A stretch of 64,000 nucleotides of DNA from Streptomyces sp. NBC_00259 (GTDB lineage Bacteria; Actinomycetota; Actinomycetes; Streptomycetales; Streptomycetaceae), in assembly GCF_036181745.1 (NCBI RefSeq), contig NZ_CP108080.1, positions 7,381,501 through 7,445,500 of the forward strand. Direction: 5' to 3'. Below, piece after piece: positions 42,405 to 50,550 of this stretch; position 1 is the stretch's first letter; each line of letters opens with the position of its first letter. The position numbers and the translations under genes are program-made. The notes under the pieces were generated by a model, which saw only the letters and a program-made list of their open reading frames with translations, had not been told where the DNA came from and did not search any database.

Positions 42405-43040
42405 ATGGACCTGCTCGCCGCGCTGCGCGACCACCGGCTGCTCGCCATCGTCCGCGGCAGCGACCCGGACGCGGCGCTGAACACCGTCCTCACCCTCGCC
42501 GAGGAGGGCGTCGCCCTCATCGAGGTCTCCCTCACCGGACGCGACGCGCTCGACGTCATCGCCCGGGCCCGCGCCGCCCTCGGCCCGGACGCGCTCCTCG
42601 GCGCAGGCACCGTCCTGACCGCCGACGACGCACGGGAAGCCCACAAGGCCGGAGCCGCCTTCCTCGTCACCCCGGCGGTCAGCGACGGCATAGCCACCGG
42701 CCGGGAACTCGGACTCCCGGTGCTCGCGGGCGTGATGACCCCCACCGACATCCTTCAGGCACTCCGGCTCGGCGCCGACGCCCTCAAGCTCTTCCCGGCC
42801 GGCAGCGCCGGCGGCCCCGGGTACCTGCGCGACCTGCGAGGCCCCTTCCCCGACCTGCCCTTCGTGCCCGTCGGGGGAGTGGACGCCGGGGCGGCCGCGG
42901 AGTACCTGCGAGCCGGCGCCACGGCCGTCGGTGTCGGCTCCCCGCTGACCGGCGACGCCGCCTCGGGAGGCAGCCTCGCCGCCCTGCGCGCGCGGGCCCG
43001 TGAGTTCCTGGACGTCGTCCGTCCGGAGACCCGCCCGTGA
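42405..43040 (+). CDS. dgoA: 2-dehydro-3-deoxy-6-phosphogalactonate (KDPGal) aldolase
   Basis: Class I KDPG/KDPGal aldolase of 211 residues. It shows LLAIVRGSDPDAAL, IEVSLTGRDAL with the active-site Glu, LLGAGTVLTADDA, FLVTPAVSDG, ALKLFPAGSAGGPG with the Schiff-base Lys, and VPVGGVDAG. It cleaves 2-keto-3-deoxy-6-phosphogalactonate to pyruvate and glyceraldehyde 3-phosphate. The ATG has AGAAGGG seven bases upstream. KDPGal rather than KDPG is assigned from the neighbouring dgoD; the sequence alone does not separate them. The stop overlaps the lactonase start as GTGA. Confidence 0.88.
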   Translation: MDLLAALRDHRLLAIVRGSDPDAALNTVLTLAEEGVALIEVSLTGRDALDVIARARAALGPDALLGAGTVLTADDAREAHKAGAAFLVTPAVSDGIATGRELGLPVLAGVMTPTDILQALRLGADALKLFPAGSAGGPGYLRDLRGPFPDLPFVPVGGVDAGAAAEYLRAGATAVGVGSPLTGDAASGGSLAALRARAREFLDVVRPETRP

Positions 43041-44002
43041 CCGCGCCCACGGTCCTCGCGACCGACCGCCTCGAACTCGGCGAGGGCATCCGCTGGACGG
43101 ACGGCCGGGCCGTACTGACCGACATCCTCACCGGCCGGCTCCTGTCCGCCCCCGGCGACCCCGCCGCACCGCACGGGCTGATTACCCAACTGCCCTGCCC
43201 GCTGGGCGCGGTGGCCCCGGTCGAGGGCCGGCCCGGCCACTGGATCGCGGCGGCGGGCACCGGTGTCTGCCGCATCGACGACGCCGGGCGACCCGACTGG
43301 ATCGCCCGCCCCGAGGACGGCGCCCCGGTGCCGATGCGGATGAACGACGGCGTCGCCGACCCGCACGGCCGGTTCTGGGCGGGCAGCATGGCGTACGAGG
43401 CGACCGAGGACGCGGGATCCCTCTACCGCGTCGACCGCGACGGCAGTGTCACCCGCGTGCTGCGGGACATCACGGTGCCCAACGGCCCGGCCTTCAGCCA
43501 CGACGGCACGCTCATGTATCTCGCCGACAGCGCCCGGGGCATCGTCCGGCGCTACCCCGTCGACCCGGCCACCGGCGACCTGGGCGAGCCCGAACGCTTC
43601 GTCACCTTCGGTACGGGCAGCCCCGACGGCATGACGACCGACTCCGAGGGCGGCCTCTGGACCGCTGTCTGGGGCACCGGACAGGCTCACCGCTACCACC
43701 CCGAGGGCACTCTCGACCGAACCGTGGAGCTGCCCGCCGCGCAGCCCGCCGGGTTGTGCCTCGGCGGCCCCGACGGGCGCACCCTCCTCGTCACCAGCGC
43801 CCGCATCGGCCTGCCCCGGCCGCGCCCGCTGGACGGCGCCGTCTTCGCGTTCCGCGTGGACGTACCCGGAGCACCGGCCGCGCCGTACCGCCCGGCGGAC
43901 GCCACGGACCCGGACCGCGCGGATTCCGCCGCCGCGGACTCTGTGGCCGCTGGGGGCTCCGCGGCCGGGGCCTGCGCGTCGACCGGGGACCTCCTGCCGT
44001 GA
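43037..44002 (+). CDS. SMP-30 family lactonase (probable galactonolactonase)
   Basis: Propeller protein of 321 residues. Metal-site segments are LELGEGIRW, RMNDGVADPHGRFWAGSM, VPNGPAFSHDG and SPDGMTTDSEGG. It would open the galactono-lactone made by the dehydrogenase. A C-terminal tail of about 35 residues rich in Ala, Asp and Ser is unlike the family and runs into the repeat region that follows. GTG start overlaps the aldolase stop. A homologue lies at 3.2-4.1 kb in the IclR cassette. Confidence 0.88.
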   Translation: MTAPTVLATDRLELGEGIRWTDGRAVLTDILTGRLLSAPGDPAAPHGLITQLPCPLGAVAPVEGRPGHWIAAAGTGVCRIDDAGRPDWIARPEDGAPVPMRMNDGVADPHGRFWAGSMAYEATEDAGSLYRVDRDGSVTRVLRDITVPNGPAFSHDGTLMYLADSARGIVRRYPVDPATGDLGEPERFVTFGTGSPDGMTTDSEGGLWTAVWGTGQAHRYHPEGTLDRTVELPAAQPAGLCLGGPDGRTLLVTSARIGLPRPRPLDGAVFAFRVDVPGAPAAPYRPADATDPDRADSAAADSVAAGGSAAGACASTGDLLP

Positions 44003-44031
44003 CCGGGGACACCGGGGCCATCGGGCATGCC

Positions 44032-44112
44032 GCCGACACCGCGCGCTCGATCCACGCCGCCGACAGCGCGTACTCCATCCACACCGACGACAGCGCGCAC
44101 TCAATCCACACC
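44032..44112. repeat. 27-bp tandem repeat, in frame with the kinase gene
   Basis: Three 27-base units (44032-44058, 44059-44085, 44086-44112) share the pattern GACAGCGCG...TC.ATCCAC, and a decayed fourth follows. Because 27 is a multiple of three, the array stays open from a GTG at 43999, which overlaps the lactonase stop, into the kinase frame. It would encode nine-residue units such as ADSAYSIHT. Confidence 0.8.
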
Positions 44113-44154
44113 GTCGGCAGCGCCGACAGTGGCGACAGCGTTGAGGAACCCGCC

Positions 44155-45132
44155 ATGAGCACCCTCTTGCCACTGCGCCCCGGCCCCGTGGTCTGCGTCG
44201 GCGAGACCATGGCCGCCCTCGCCCCCGAACCCCTCGGACCGCTGGAGGACGCCGACCTGCTCCGCGCGGACATCGCGGGCGCCGAGTCCAACGTCGCCCT
44301 CTACCTCGCCGACCACGGCATTCCCGCCCGATGGGTCTCCGCGGTCGGCGACGACCCCTTCGGCCGACGCGTCCGCGACCGGGTCGCCGCGGGCGGAGTC
44401 GATGTCAGCGGCGTCCGTACCGACCCGGAACGGCCCACCGGACTGCTTCTCAAGGACCCGGGCGAGCACGGCACCCGCGTCCACTACCACCGCCGCGGCT
44501 CCGCCGCCTCCGCCCTCACCCCCGACCTGCTCGACGACCCGGCGCTGGCGGGCGCCGCACTCCTCCACCTCAGCGGCATCACGCCGGCCCTGTCGCCCAG
44601 TTGCCACGCCCTCGTCGAGCGGGCGCTACGGCCCGACCGCCCCTGTCCCGTCAGCTTCGATGTCAACCACCGCCCCGGCCTGTGGACCGGTCGCTGCGCC
44701 GCCGACGTCCTGCGGTCGCTCGCCGACCGGGCCGACATCGTCCTCGTCGGCCTCGACGAGGCCCAGGCCCTGTGGGGAGAGGCGGTGACCGACGCCCTCA
44801 CGGTCCGCGAACTCCTCCCCGGCCCCCGCATCCTCGTCGTCAAGGACGGCGCCAGGGAGGCCACTGCTTTCGTCGGCACGGACACCCACACCGTGCCCGC
44901 CCTCACCGCCCGCGTCGCCGAACCGGTCGGTGCCGGCGACGCCTTCGCCGCCGGCTTCCTCAGCGGCCTGCTGCGGGGCCTGTCTGCGGAGCAGGCCCTG
45001 CGTCTCGGTCATCTGACGGCCGCCTCCGCCCTCCGGGTCGCCGCGGACCACGGCCCCCTTCCGGCTCCCGCGGTGATCACGACGCTGCTCGCCGCCGACG
45101 ACGAGACCTGGCGCGCCGCCAGGATCGACTGA
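44155..45132 (+). CDS. PfkB-family 2-keto-3-deoxygalactonate kinase
   Basis: Protein of 325 residues of the ribokinase/PfkB group: VCVGETMAALAPEP and AGAESNVALYLADHG at the N-terminus (sugar-binding Gly/Asn), FDVNHRPGLW in the centre, and the ATP/anion-hole motif PVGAGDAFAAGFLSG with catalytic Asp near 265. KDG kinases of this type phosphorylate 2-keto-3-deoxy acids; with dgoD and the aldolase nearby the substrate is probably KDGal. E. coli DgoK belongs to a different fold, so the name is withheld. The ATG at 44155 has GAGGA seven bases upstream. An alternative GTG at 43999 would add a 52-residue repeat-encoded leader. Confidence 0.87.
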   Translation: MSTLLPLRPGPVVCVGETMAALAPEPLGPLEDADLLRADIAGAESNVALYLADHGIPARWVSAVGDDPFGRRVRDRVAAGGVDVSGVRTDPERPTGLLLKDPGEHGTRVHYHRRGSAASALTPDLLDDPALAGAALLHLSGITPALSPSCHALVERALRPDRPCPVSFDVNHRPGLWTGRCAADVLRSLADRADIVLVGLDEAQALWGEAVTDALTVRELLPGPRILVVKDGAREATAFVGTDTHTVPALTARVAEPVGAGDAFAAGFLSGLLRGLSAEQALRLGHLTAASALRVAADHGPLPAPAVITTLLAADDETWRAARID

Positions 45133-45270
45133 CCTCCCGGGCTGGCCGTACCCATGGGGCAGCACCCCGGCCCACGGGCAACTCCGGTCACCGCAGGGGC
45201 TGTTCCGCGGTGCGGATCCACGACATGACGCAGGCGCCAGGCGGCCCAGAACGAGCAGCTAGGACTGGAA

Positions 45271-45293
45271 GCCGTCGTCGGCGCGACGACGGC
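45271..45293. terminator. Terminator between convergent genes
   Basis: GCCGTCGTCG and CGACGACGGC form a 10-bp stem with loop GCG between the kinase and DUF1275 stops. Confidence 0.65.
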
Positions 45294-45299
45294 GGCTGG

Positions 45300-46112
45300 T
45301 CACCCTGACCGCTTACCCGGCGGGCGCGGAGGTGGCGCCGTGGGCCCGCCTCCGTGTGACCGGAGAAGGAACGCCCTCCGCCGCCTGCGTCGTGGCTCCT
45401 CCACCCGCCCGCGAGGAGATGCCGAGGCGATCACGACGACCGTCCCGACCAGCACCGCGGGAAGCACCGGCGCCCACAGCGGCGCGAACCGCAGCAGCAG
45501 GGCCCCGACCGTGGCTCCGACCAACAGGGCGCCCAAGCGCGCCGCGCCGTCGGCGGCTCCGGCGAGCCGGGGCGGCCGGCCCGTCGTCAGGCCGCGGACA
45601 ACGGTGGTCAACGTACCGGTCAGGTACGTGGTCGACGCACCACGCACACCGGAGCCGATGGTGATCGCACTCTGCATCCCCATCGCCGCCGCGGCGGCGG
45701 CGAGAAGCAACGCGGCGGTGTACGGGCCCGGGTCGCCGCCGGTGGCCGGCCATCCGCCTGCCACGCAGGCCAGGAGCGCCAGTTCCGCCGCCACGAGCAG
45801 ACTGGTGCGCCGATACCAGCCGGCGCTCCGCCGCGCCTGCCCGGCGCTGCCCGCCGCCACGCCCACGGCGTAGCCTCCGACCGCGACCGCCGCGCTCACC
45901 AGGAGCGGACCGTCGGGGGTCGCGATGCCTCGGCCCAACTGCACCAGGTTGCCCGTGACGACGCTGGCGAATGCGCCTCCGAGCCTGATGACGCACACCG
46001 CGTCGAGGCATCCGGCCGCTGCGGTCAACACCAGAAGGAGCCGTACGACGAGCCGCTGCGGCAGGCCCACGTCCGGCTGACCCGACCTCGCCCGGCCGCT
46101 CCACGGGTGCAT
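45300..46112 (-). CDS. DUF1275 (YoaK-like) membrane protein
   Basis: Protein of 270 residues with six hydrophobic segments. Family motifs are AGCLDAVCVIRLGGAFASVVTGNLV at the first helix, AAAMGMQSAITIGSGVRGASTTYLTGTLT in the middle and an Arg-rich C-terminus. The ATG at 46112 has AAGGAG four bases upstream. The family's transport function is unproven. Monocistronic, convergent with the galactonate operon. Confidence 0.85.
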   Translation of the reverse strand: MHPWSGRARSGQPDVGLPQRLVVRLLLVLTAAAGCLDAVCVIRLGGAFASVVTGNLVQLGRGIATPDGPLLVSAAVAVGGYAVGVAAGSAGQARRSAGWYRRTSLLVAAELALLACVAGGWPATGGDPGPYTAALLLAAAAAAMGMQSAITIGSGVRGASTTYLTGTLTTVVRGLTTGRPPRLAGAADGAARLGALLVGATVGALLLRFAPLWAPVLPAVLVGTVVVIASASPRGRVEEPRRRRRRAFLLRSHGGGPTAPPPRPPGKRSG

Positions 46113-46185
46113 CCGGCTCCTTGTCCCTTCACGCCGCCACCAGAGCACTGTAAGACCGTGGGGCGTTCCCATCGCCGAGGCGGGG

Positions 46186-46494
46186 ATGCCTATCCTCGCC
46201 CGGTACGGCAAACGAAGGACAGGTGCACATGGCGGACGGCGGCAGGACCGGTTCGAGAGACGCGGACAGCACCTCGACAATCCGCTCCTCGCCCGCACCA
46301 TGGAGCAGCTGAGCTGGCAGCTTCAGCTGCTGTTCGGTCTGCGGGAGGAGCCCGCGCAGATGCGGGCCCAGCACACGGAGATGTTCCGGCACATCGCGGC
46401 GGGCGATGGGGAGGCCGCGGCGGCGAGCACGCTGCTGCATGTGCGTGACAGCAGGTCGGTGGCTCTGCGTTCCCTCTTCGGGAACAAGGACTGA
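46186..46494 (+). pseudogene. Remnant of a GntR/FCD regulator (C-terminal fragment)
   Basis: The frame encodes NPLLARTMEQLSWQLQLLF and HTEMFRHIAAGDGEAAA, which read like the last helices of an FCD effector domain. No winged-helix N-terminus is present in any frame upstream, and the first 30 residues look unrelated. About 65 residues of genuine FCD sequence remain. The flanking TTGGTATACAAA-type boxes resemble operators of this family, as if the regulator decayed but its sites persist. Confidence 0.6.
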
Positions 46495-46499
46495 GCCTC

Positions 46500-46616
46500 T
46501 TTGTATACCAACTGGACGAGGGGTCTCCCCTCGGCGATCAACTGAGGGGAATCCGCGCAGTTCCTGCCGTCACATCCGCCACCCTCTTGCTCGCCGTCTG
46601 ATGCTTGGTATTCAAA
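46500..46616. promoter_or_regulatory. Inverted pair of TTGGTATNCAAA boxes
   Basis: TTTGTATACCAA at 46500-46511 is the reverse complement of TTGGTATACAAA. TTGGTATTCAAA at 46605-46616 matches that at 11 of 12 positions. They bracket the region between the FCD remnant and the amidohydrolase fragment. TGGTATACCA-like sites are known for several GntR/FCD regulators, so the pair is a candidate operator. Confidence 0.5.
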
Positions 46617-46653
46617 GTGGAGGGTCGTCGTCCCCCGGCCGCCAGGAGCCCCC

Positions 46654-47229
46654 ATGTGCGTCGCAGCCACACCGCCGCCCTCCAACAAGCTCACCCGCCG
46701 CGGGATGCTCGCCGGTGCGGCCGCGCTCGCCGGCACGGCGGCGGCCGTCACCCCCGCGTCGGCGGACCCGCGAGGCGGGTCCGCAGGCGGCCGGGGGGAG
46801 GACTGCGCGCCGCGCGGCGGAAACCTGGTCGTCGAGGGCGGTACGGTCCTCGATCCCGCGACCGGCGAGGTCATCGAGGATGCCGTCGTAGTCATCAAGG
46901 ACGGAGTGGTCGGCGCGGTGGGCGCGGTGGGCGCGCGCGGCAGCGTCGCCACGCCCCAGGGTGTGACGGTCCTCGACGCTCACGGCCGATGGCTGCTGCC
47001 CGGCCTCGTCGACGCCCACATCCACCTCAGCACCGCCGCCGAGGCCCGTGACGCGGTCCGCCAAGGCGCGACCAGCGCCCGCAGCGGGTCGACGAACTTG
47101 GCGGGTGGCGATGCTGCGCCACTGCTTCAAGCGGTTGATGCACCGCTGGACCGTGTGTGCCGTGAGCCGGGGACGCTTCGCTGTCTGATGCGAGCCGTCC
47201 TGGACCGCCGGTTCCGACCTCCCGGTTGA
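46654..47229 (+). pseudogene. Amidohydrolase, truncated after its N-terminal metal motif
   Basis: A Tat signal (LTRRGMLAGAAALAGTAAAV) leads into a typical amidohydrolase start: NLVVEGGTVLDPATGEVIEDA and WLLPGLVDAHIHLSTAAEARDAVRQGATS, with the HxH metal motif near 128. From about residue 147 the homology stops and the frame reads backwards through a transposase remnant to a stop at 47229. Family members are about 400 residues or more, so at least half is missing, including the remaining metal ligands. It is almost certainly inactive. Confidence 0.7.
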
Positions 47230-47230
47230 T
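47085..47230 (-). pseudogene. IS5-type transposase C-terminal remnant
   Basis: Read on the minus strand the segment encodes AHTVQRCINRLKQWRSIATR. This resembles the conserved ERCFNRLKQWR-type block around the last acidic residue of IS5/IS4-group transposases, with that Glu replaced by Gln. About 45 residues remain, with an in-frame stop just upstream. It lies exactly where the amidohydrolase homology ends. No clear terminal inverted repeats were found. Confidence 0.6.
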
Positions 47231-47273
47231 CCTCAGGATGCTGCCTCGCTGAACACCACGTGGGGCCGCGGGG

Positions 47274-47828
47274 TCAGGCGTATGGCGAGGGGCGCGTCTG
47301 CAGGCGCCAGATCACATCGATGCCCGACTCGCCCGGGGCTGTAGGCCCTTCCGGCACTCGCACGCGCTCGATCTCGAGGAAACCCAAGCGCCGGGCGACG
47401 GCTCCGCTCGCGTGGTTGGCCGCGTCGTGATGGATCTCGATGCGATCGATGCCGGGCATCCGGCGTCCCGCGTTCACCGCGGCAGCGACGGCCGTGGTGG
47501 CCAATCCCTTCCCCGTCCAGGCGTGGTGGAGCCAGTAGCCGATCTCCAGCCCGCCGGGACCGACCCGGCGCATCAGACTGCAGCTGCCGATCGCCACACC
47601 ACCCGAGGTGATCGCGTAGTGGTACGCCTGCCCCGAGGCCCACTCCTCCTCGCTCCGGGTCAGAAACTCCTTGCCCTGCTGCCGGTCATGGGTGGCCGCG
47701 AAGGGCATCCAGGGGAGCAAGTGATCACGTGACTCGGTGATCAACCGATGCAGGATCTCGATATCTTGCACACGCCAACGGCGCAGCTCCACGTGGGCGG
47801 AGCGGAGTATCTCCCCGGGCTGTTCCAT
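47274..47828 (-). CDS. GNAT-family N-acetyltransferase (RimJ/RimL-like)
   Basis: Protein of 184 residues. It has the N-terminal ELRRWRVQDIEILHRLI, the central AIGSCSLMRRVGPGGLEIGYWLHHAWTGKGLATTAV-type acetyl-CoA region (Q/RxxGxG/A variant TGKGLA) and the ASGAVARRLGFLEIERV helix. It would acetylate an amine or a protein N-terminus. The ATG at 47828 begins the conserved part; an upstream extension of 12 residues is possible. Flanked by remnants and unknown genes, so context says little. Confidence 0.82.
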   Translation of the reverse strand: MEQPGEILRSAHVELRRWRVQDIEILHRLITESRDHLLPWMPFAATHDRQQGKEFLTRSEEEWASGQAYHYAITSGGVAIGSCSLMRRVGPGGLEIGYWLHHAWTGKGLATTAVAAAVNAGRRMPGIDRIEIHHDAANHASGAVARRLGFLEIERVRVPEGPTAPGESGIDVIWRLQTRPSPYA

Positions 47829-47986
47829 GACCAGGATCCTGACGGAGCCACGTCCGCCCGACAACGCAATTACCGGCGCTCAAGGCGCCACGCCTTCCCC
47901 CTCGGCCGCGGCGCGGCCTCCGACGCCGCCCCAGGCGGCACCTGTTGACCGACCCCGCGCTGGACTGCCGGCCGAACGCGAGGACG

Positions 47987-48451
47987 CTACACCTTCTCCT
48001 TGTACAGCTTGATCTCGGAGGGCAGGCGATCGAGCAGTGGCTGCAGATGGGCTCCCACCGTGTCGAACCACTGGTCGAGGCTTTCATCGGTGTCGTAGAA
48101 GAACCACGAATGGAAGCTTCCGAGATCGTCAGGAGCTGGATCGGATTCGTAGCGGAGCTCGCAGTGGACCTGAATGTAGTGGTCGTGCTCGCCGTGGTCA
48201 TCGACGATGGTGAACTGCCGAGTGAGGTCCACGGTGAACATCGGTGGCCCGCCGAAAGAGTATGTGCCGTACTGGAAAAGCAGCCCGTCGGAGTCGGGTG
48301 TGGGTGCTGTGTCAAAACGTTCCTGCCCGAAACGGACGAAGGCCGGCCAGACGGCGCGAGCGGTCAGCTCAGTCGACGCCGGTCGTCCGATCGCCACCTC
48401 GGCACGCAGGAGATCGAGGGCTGCCTCCAGTCGGTGCCTGTCGTCGGGCAT
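47987..48451 (-). CDS. Hypothetical protein
   Basis: Protein of 154 residues with an ATG preceded by AAGGAG at six bases, good streptomycete codon use and no signal peptide. The middle is rich in aromatic and acidic residues (FQYGTYSFGG, HSWFFYDTDESLDQWFDTVG). No family was recognised; size and composition recall cytosolic immunity-type or SMI1-like small proteins, but no motif supports that. Confidence 0.65.
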   Translation of the reverse strand: MPDDRHRLEAALDLLRAEVAIGRPASTELTARAVWPAFVRFGQERFDTAPTPDSDGLLFQYGTYSFGGPPMFTVDLTRQFTIVDDHGEHDHYIQVHCELRYESDPAPDDLGSFHSWFFYDTDESLDQWFDTVGAHLQPLLDRLPSEIKLYKEKV

Positions 48452-48614
48452 GCAGCACTCCTTGCTTCGTGAATCAGCAGCCTAACTACTCCTAGCGAAA
48501 TGGCCGGGCGACGATCTCTCGGCACTTGCCGATGAGTGATCGTCAAGATCTGTGGATGACGTGGCGCGTGTTCAGCCCACGGGTTTTCGGGGCGTTCGAG
48601 GCGAGGCGCCGTGC

Positions 48615-48645
48615 GAATGAGCCCCGGCAGGTGGCGCCGGGGCTC
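48615..48645. terminator. Terminator of the methyltransferase gene
   Basis: ATGAGCCCCGGC-type stem: TGAGCCCCGGC (48616-48626) pairs with GCCGGGGCTCA (48634-48644), extended by an A-T pair at each end, with a 7-base loop, just past the methyltransferase stop. Confidence 0.7.
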
Positions 48646-48660
48646 ACTCGGAGTGGTGTG

Positions 48661-49407
48661 TCAGCGGTCCATCAGTGCGAAAACGCCCCACCCGAGGTAT
48701 TCGCGCTGATACCTGGCGTGCTGGACGGGTGCCGCAGTGAGTTCCGCACGCATCTCGTCGGCAAGCTCGTCGTCGGGGTTGGCATCCAGCCAGCGGCGGA
48801 TGTTGAGCCACTGCGCCGCGACGTACCGGTCCCAGCTGTCCTGATCGGCAAGGACCATCTCGACGACATCACAGCCCAGGGCGCCGAACTGGTCGAGCAG
48901 TTCCGGCAGCGGGAGCAAATCGTCCTTGCGGGCCAAGTGGCAGCCCTCGACGGTGGCCTGGTCCTGAGGCTCGCGGCGCCAGTACGGTTCGCCGATCAGC
49001 ATCATGCCGCCGGGAGCGAGACTGCGCCGCAGGAGTTCGACGGTGCCCGCCACGCCGGAGCCGATCCAGGTGGCGCCGATGCAGGCAGCGATTCCGACCG
49101 GATCGTCGGCGACGTGGCCCGACGCATCAGCGTGCACGAAGCCGACCCGGTCGGCTACGCCCAGCTCCACGGCTCGCGAGCGGGCGGCGTCGACGAACAC
49201 GGTGCTGATGTCCACCCCGGTGCCGCTCACACCGTGGTCGCGGGCCCAGGTACACAGCATCTCACCCTTGCCGCAGGCGAGGTCGAGCACGCGGGTGCCC
49301 GGCGACGGGCTGATGGCCTGGCCCAGGATGGCCAGCTTCTCGCTGGTGAACGGGTTGCAGAGGCGATGGCTGCTCTCGCGGATGGTGAAGCTACGTGGCA
49401 GATCCAC
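48661..49407 (-). CDS. SAM-dependent class I methyltransferase
   Basis: Protein of 248 residues. Motif I is RVLDLACGKGEML at about 39-51, the acidic residue of motif II is in VSGTGVDIS, and the later motif is LAPGGMMLIGEPYWR. The substrate is unknown. A GTG at 49407 with AAGGA nine bases upstream is the best start. It is preceded by a 500-base region holding an insertion sequence remnant. Confidence 0.83.
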   Translation of the reverse strand: MDLPRSFTIRESSHRLCNPFTSEKLAILGQAISPSPGTRVLDLACGKGEMLCTWARDHGVSGTGVDISTVFVDAARSRAVELGVADRVGFVHADASGHVADDPVGIAACIGATWIGSGVAGTVELLRRSLAPGGMMLIGEPYWRREPQDQATVEGCHLARKDDLLPLPELLDQFGALGCDVVEMVLADQDSWDRYVAAQWLNIRRWLDANPDDELADEMRAELTAAPVQHARYQREYLGWGVFALMDR

Positions 49408-49591
49408 TATGGGGATTCCTTCGGTCCAGGGAGGTGAGAACGGCTGGGGAGGGCGGCCGACGGAAGTTGGCCGCGACTACCTGAACCGTCATCAAATGCA
49501 CCTCCTCGGACGCGTGAAGGCTGGGACCGCTCGAAGGTACGGCCGCTGAGACCATCGTGTCCATCGCATTTCACGTCCTCCGAGAGGTGCG

Positions 49592-49850
49592 TCATGCGAT
49601 GCGGGTCGTCGCCGGACGTTCGACGAGCTGACCTCGTTCGCAGCGGGCTCCGGCACATACGAGGGCGACAAGATGAGGCGCGTTCACGGCCCGCCAGCGG
49701 GCCTGGGCGGACTCGACGAGCTTTGAGCGCGTGATCACGGTCCTCGGCGTTGCAGATCTCCTGCAGAGCCTTCTTCGCGCCGGGCTGGGGGGACTTCGGC
49801 AGGGCGTTCGCGGGCCCACTGCTGGATGTGTCAGCCGGAGCAGCACTCCT
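49592..49850 (-). pseudogene. IS256-type transposase remnant, internally deleted and frameshifted
   Basis: On the minus strand one frame reads ANALPKSPQPGAKKALQEIC then NAEDRDHALK. A second frame continues KLVESAQARWRAVNAPHLVA then LVCAGARCERGQLVERPA, ending at a stop. These match the central and the extreme C-terminal blocks of actinobacterial mutator (IS256) transposases, but the roughly 80-100 residues that normally lie between them are gone, and a frameshift joins the pieces near 49730. Not functional. Confidence 0.7.
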
Positions 49851-49932
49851 CGGACTCACGCCGGCGTGATCCCGTGTCATGATCGCGCGAACGCAACACG
49901 CTCAGGTGCCCAGCCGATGGAAGGACGACAAC

Positions 49933-50550
49933 ATGGCGGCCGAGGCGGCTCCGGGCACGGCCGAGCCGGCCCGCGCCCGTATTCCCGACACCGTGGCCGG
50001 GGGAACGACCATCCTGCTCAACGGCACGTCCAGCTCCGGCAAGTCCAGCATCGCGCAGGCACTCCTCGGCCTTCTCGACGGCACGTGGTTCCACATGCCC
50101 GTGGACGCCTTTCACGCCATGCGCTGCAACCGCCCCATAGCCGACGAGGACCTCCAGGCCGAGATCGACCGCACATCCAAGGGCTTCCACCGCGCGGTCG
50201 CCGGGATGGCGGCGGGTGGCAACAACCTCATCGTGGACTACCCACTCAGCCGCCGCTGGCGGCTGCTGGACCTCCTCGATCTGCTCGTGCTCGAAGACAC
50301 GGCCCTGATCGCGGTCCGCTGCCCACTGCCCGAGCTGGAGCGCCGTGAGCGCGAGCGTGGCGACCGACAGCTGGGACTCGCTGCCATGCAGTACGACGAG
50401 GTGCACTCCCACGCACTGCACGACTTCGATGTGGACACCAGCCTCCTCACCCCGGAGCAATGTGCCCTCCGCATCCGTGACTTCCTGTCGGACCGGCCGC
50501 GTCCCACCGCCTTCGAACGGCTTCGGCAGACACTGCGGTCCTCCGACTGA
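49933..50550 (+). CDS. Chloramphenicol phosphotransferase-like P-loop kinase
   Basis: Protein of 205 residues. The Walker A is LLNGTSSSGKSSIAQALL near 37-54, the catalytic-type VDAFHAM follows, then the lid and NNLIVDYPLSRRWRLLDLL. These match the CPT family (PF07931), whose founding member phosphorylates chloramphenicol in its Streptomyces producer. The ATG at 49933 has GGAAGGA eight bases upstream; an ATG at 49879 is less likely. No antibiotic cluster is adjacent, so the substrate is open and resistance cannot be claimed. Confidence 0.82.
   Translation: MAAEAAPGTAEPARARIPDTVAGGTTILLNGTSSSGKSSIAQALLGLLDGTWFHMPVDAFHAMRCNRPIADEDLQAEIDRTSKGFHRAVAGMAAGGNNLIVDYPLSRRWRLLDLLDLLVLEDTALIAVRCPLPELERRERERGDRQLGLAAMQYDEVHSHALHDFDVDTSLLTPEQCALRIRDFLSDRPRPTAFERLRQTLRSSD

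Noticed and set aside
49933-50550. Calling the CPT-like kinase a chloramphenicol resistance gene
   Set aside because: The fold matches, but there is no chloramphenicol cluster nearby and family members have diverse or unknown substrates.
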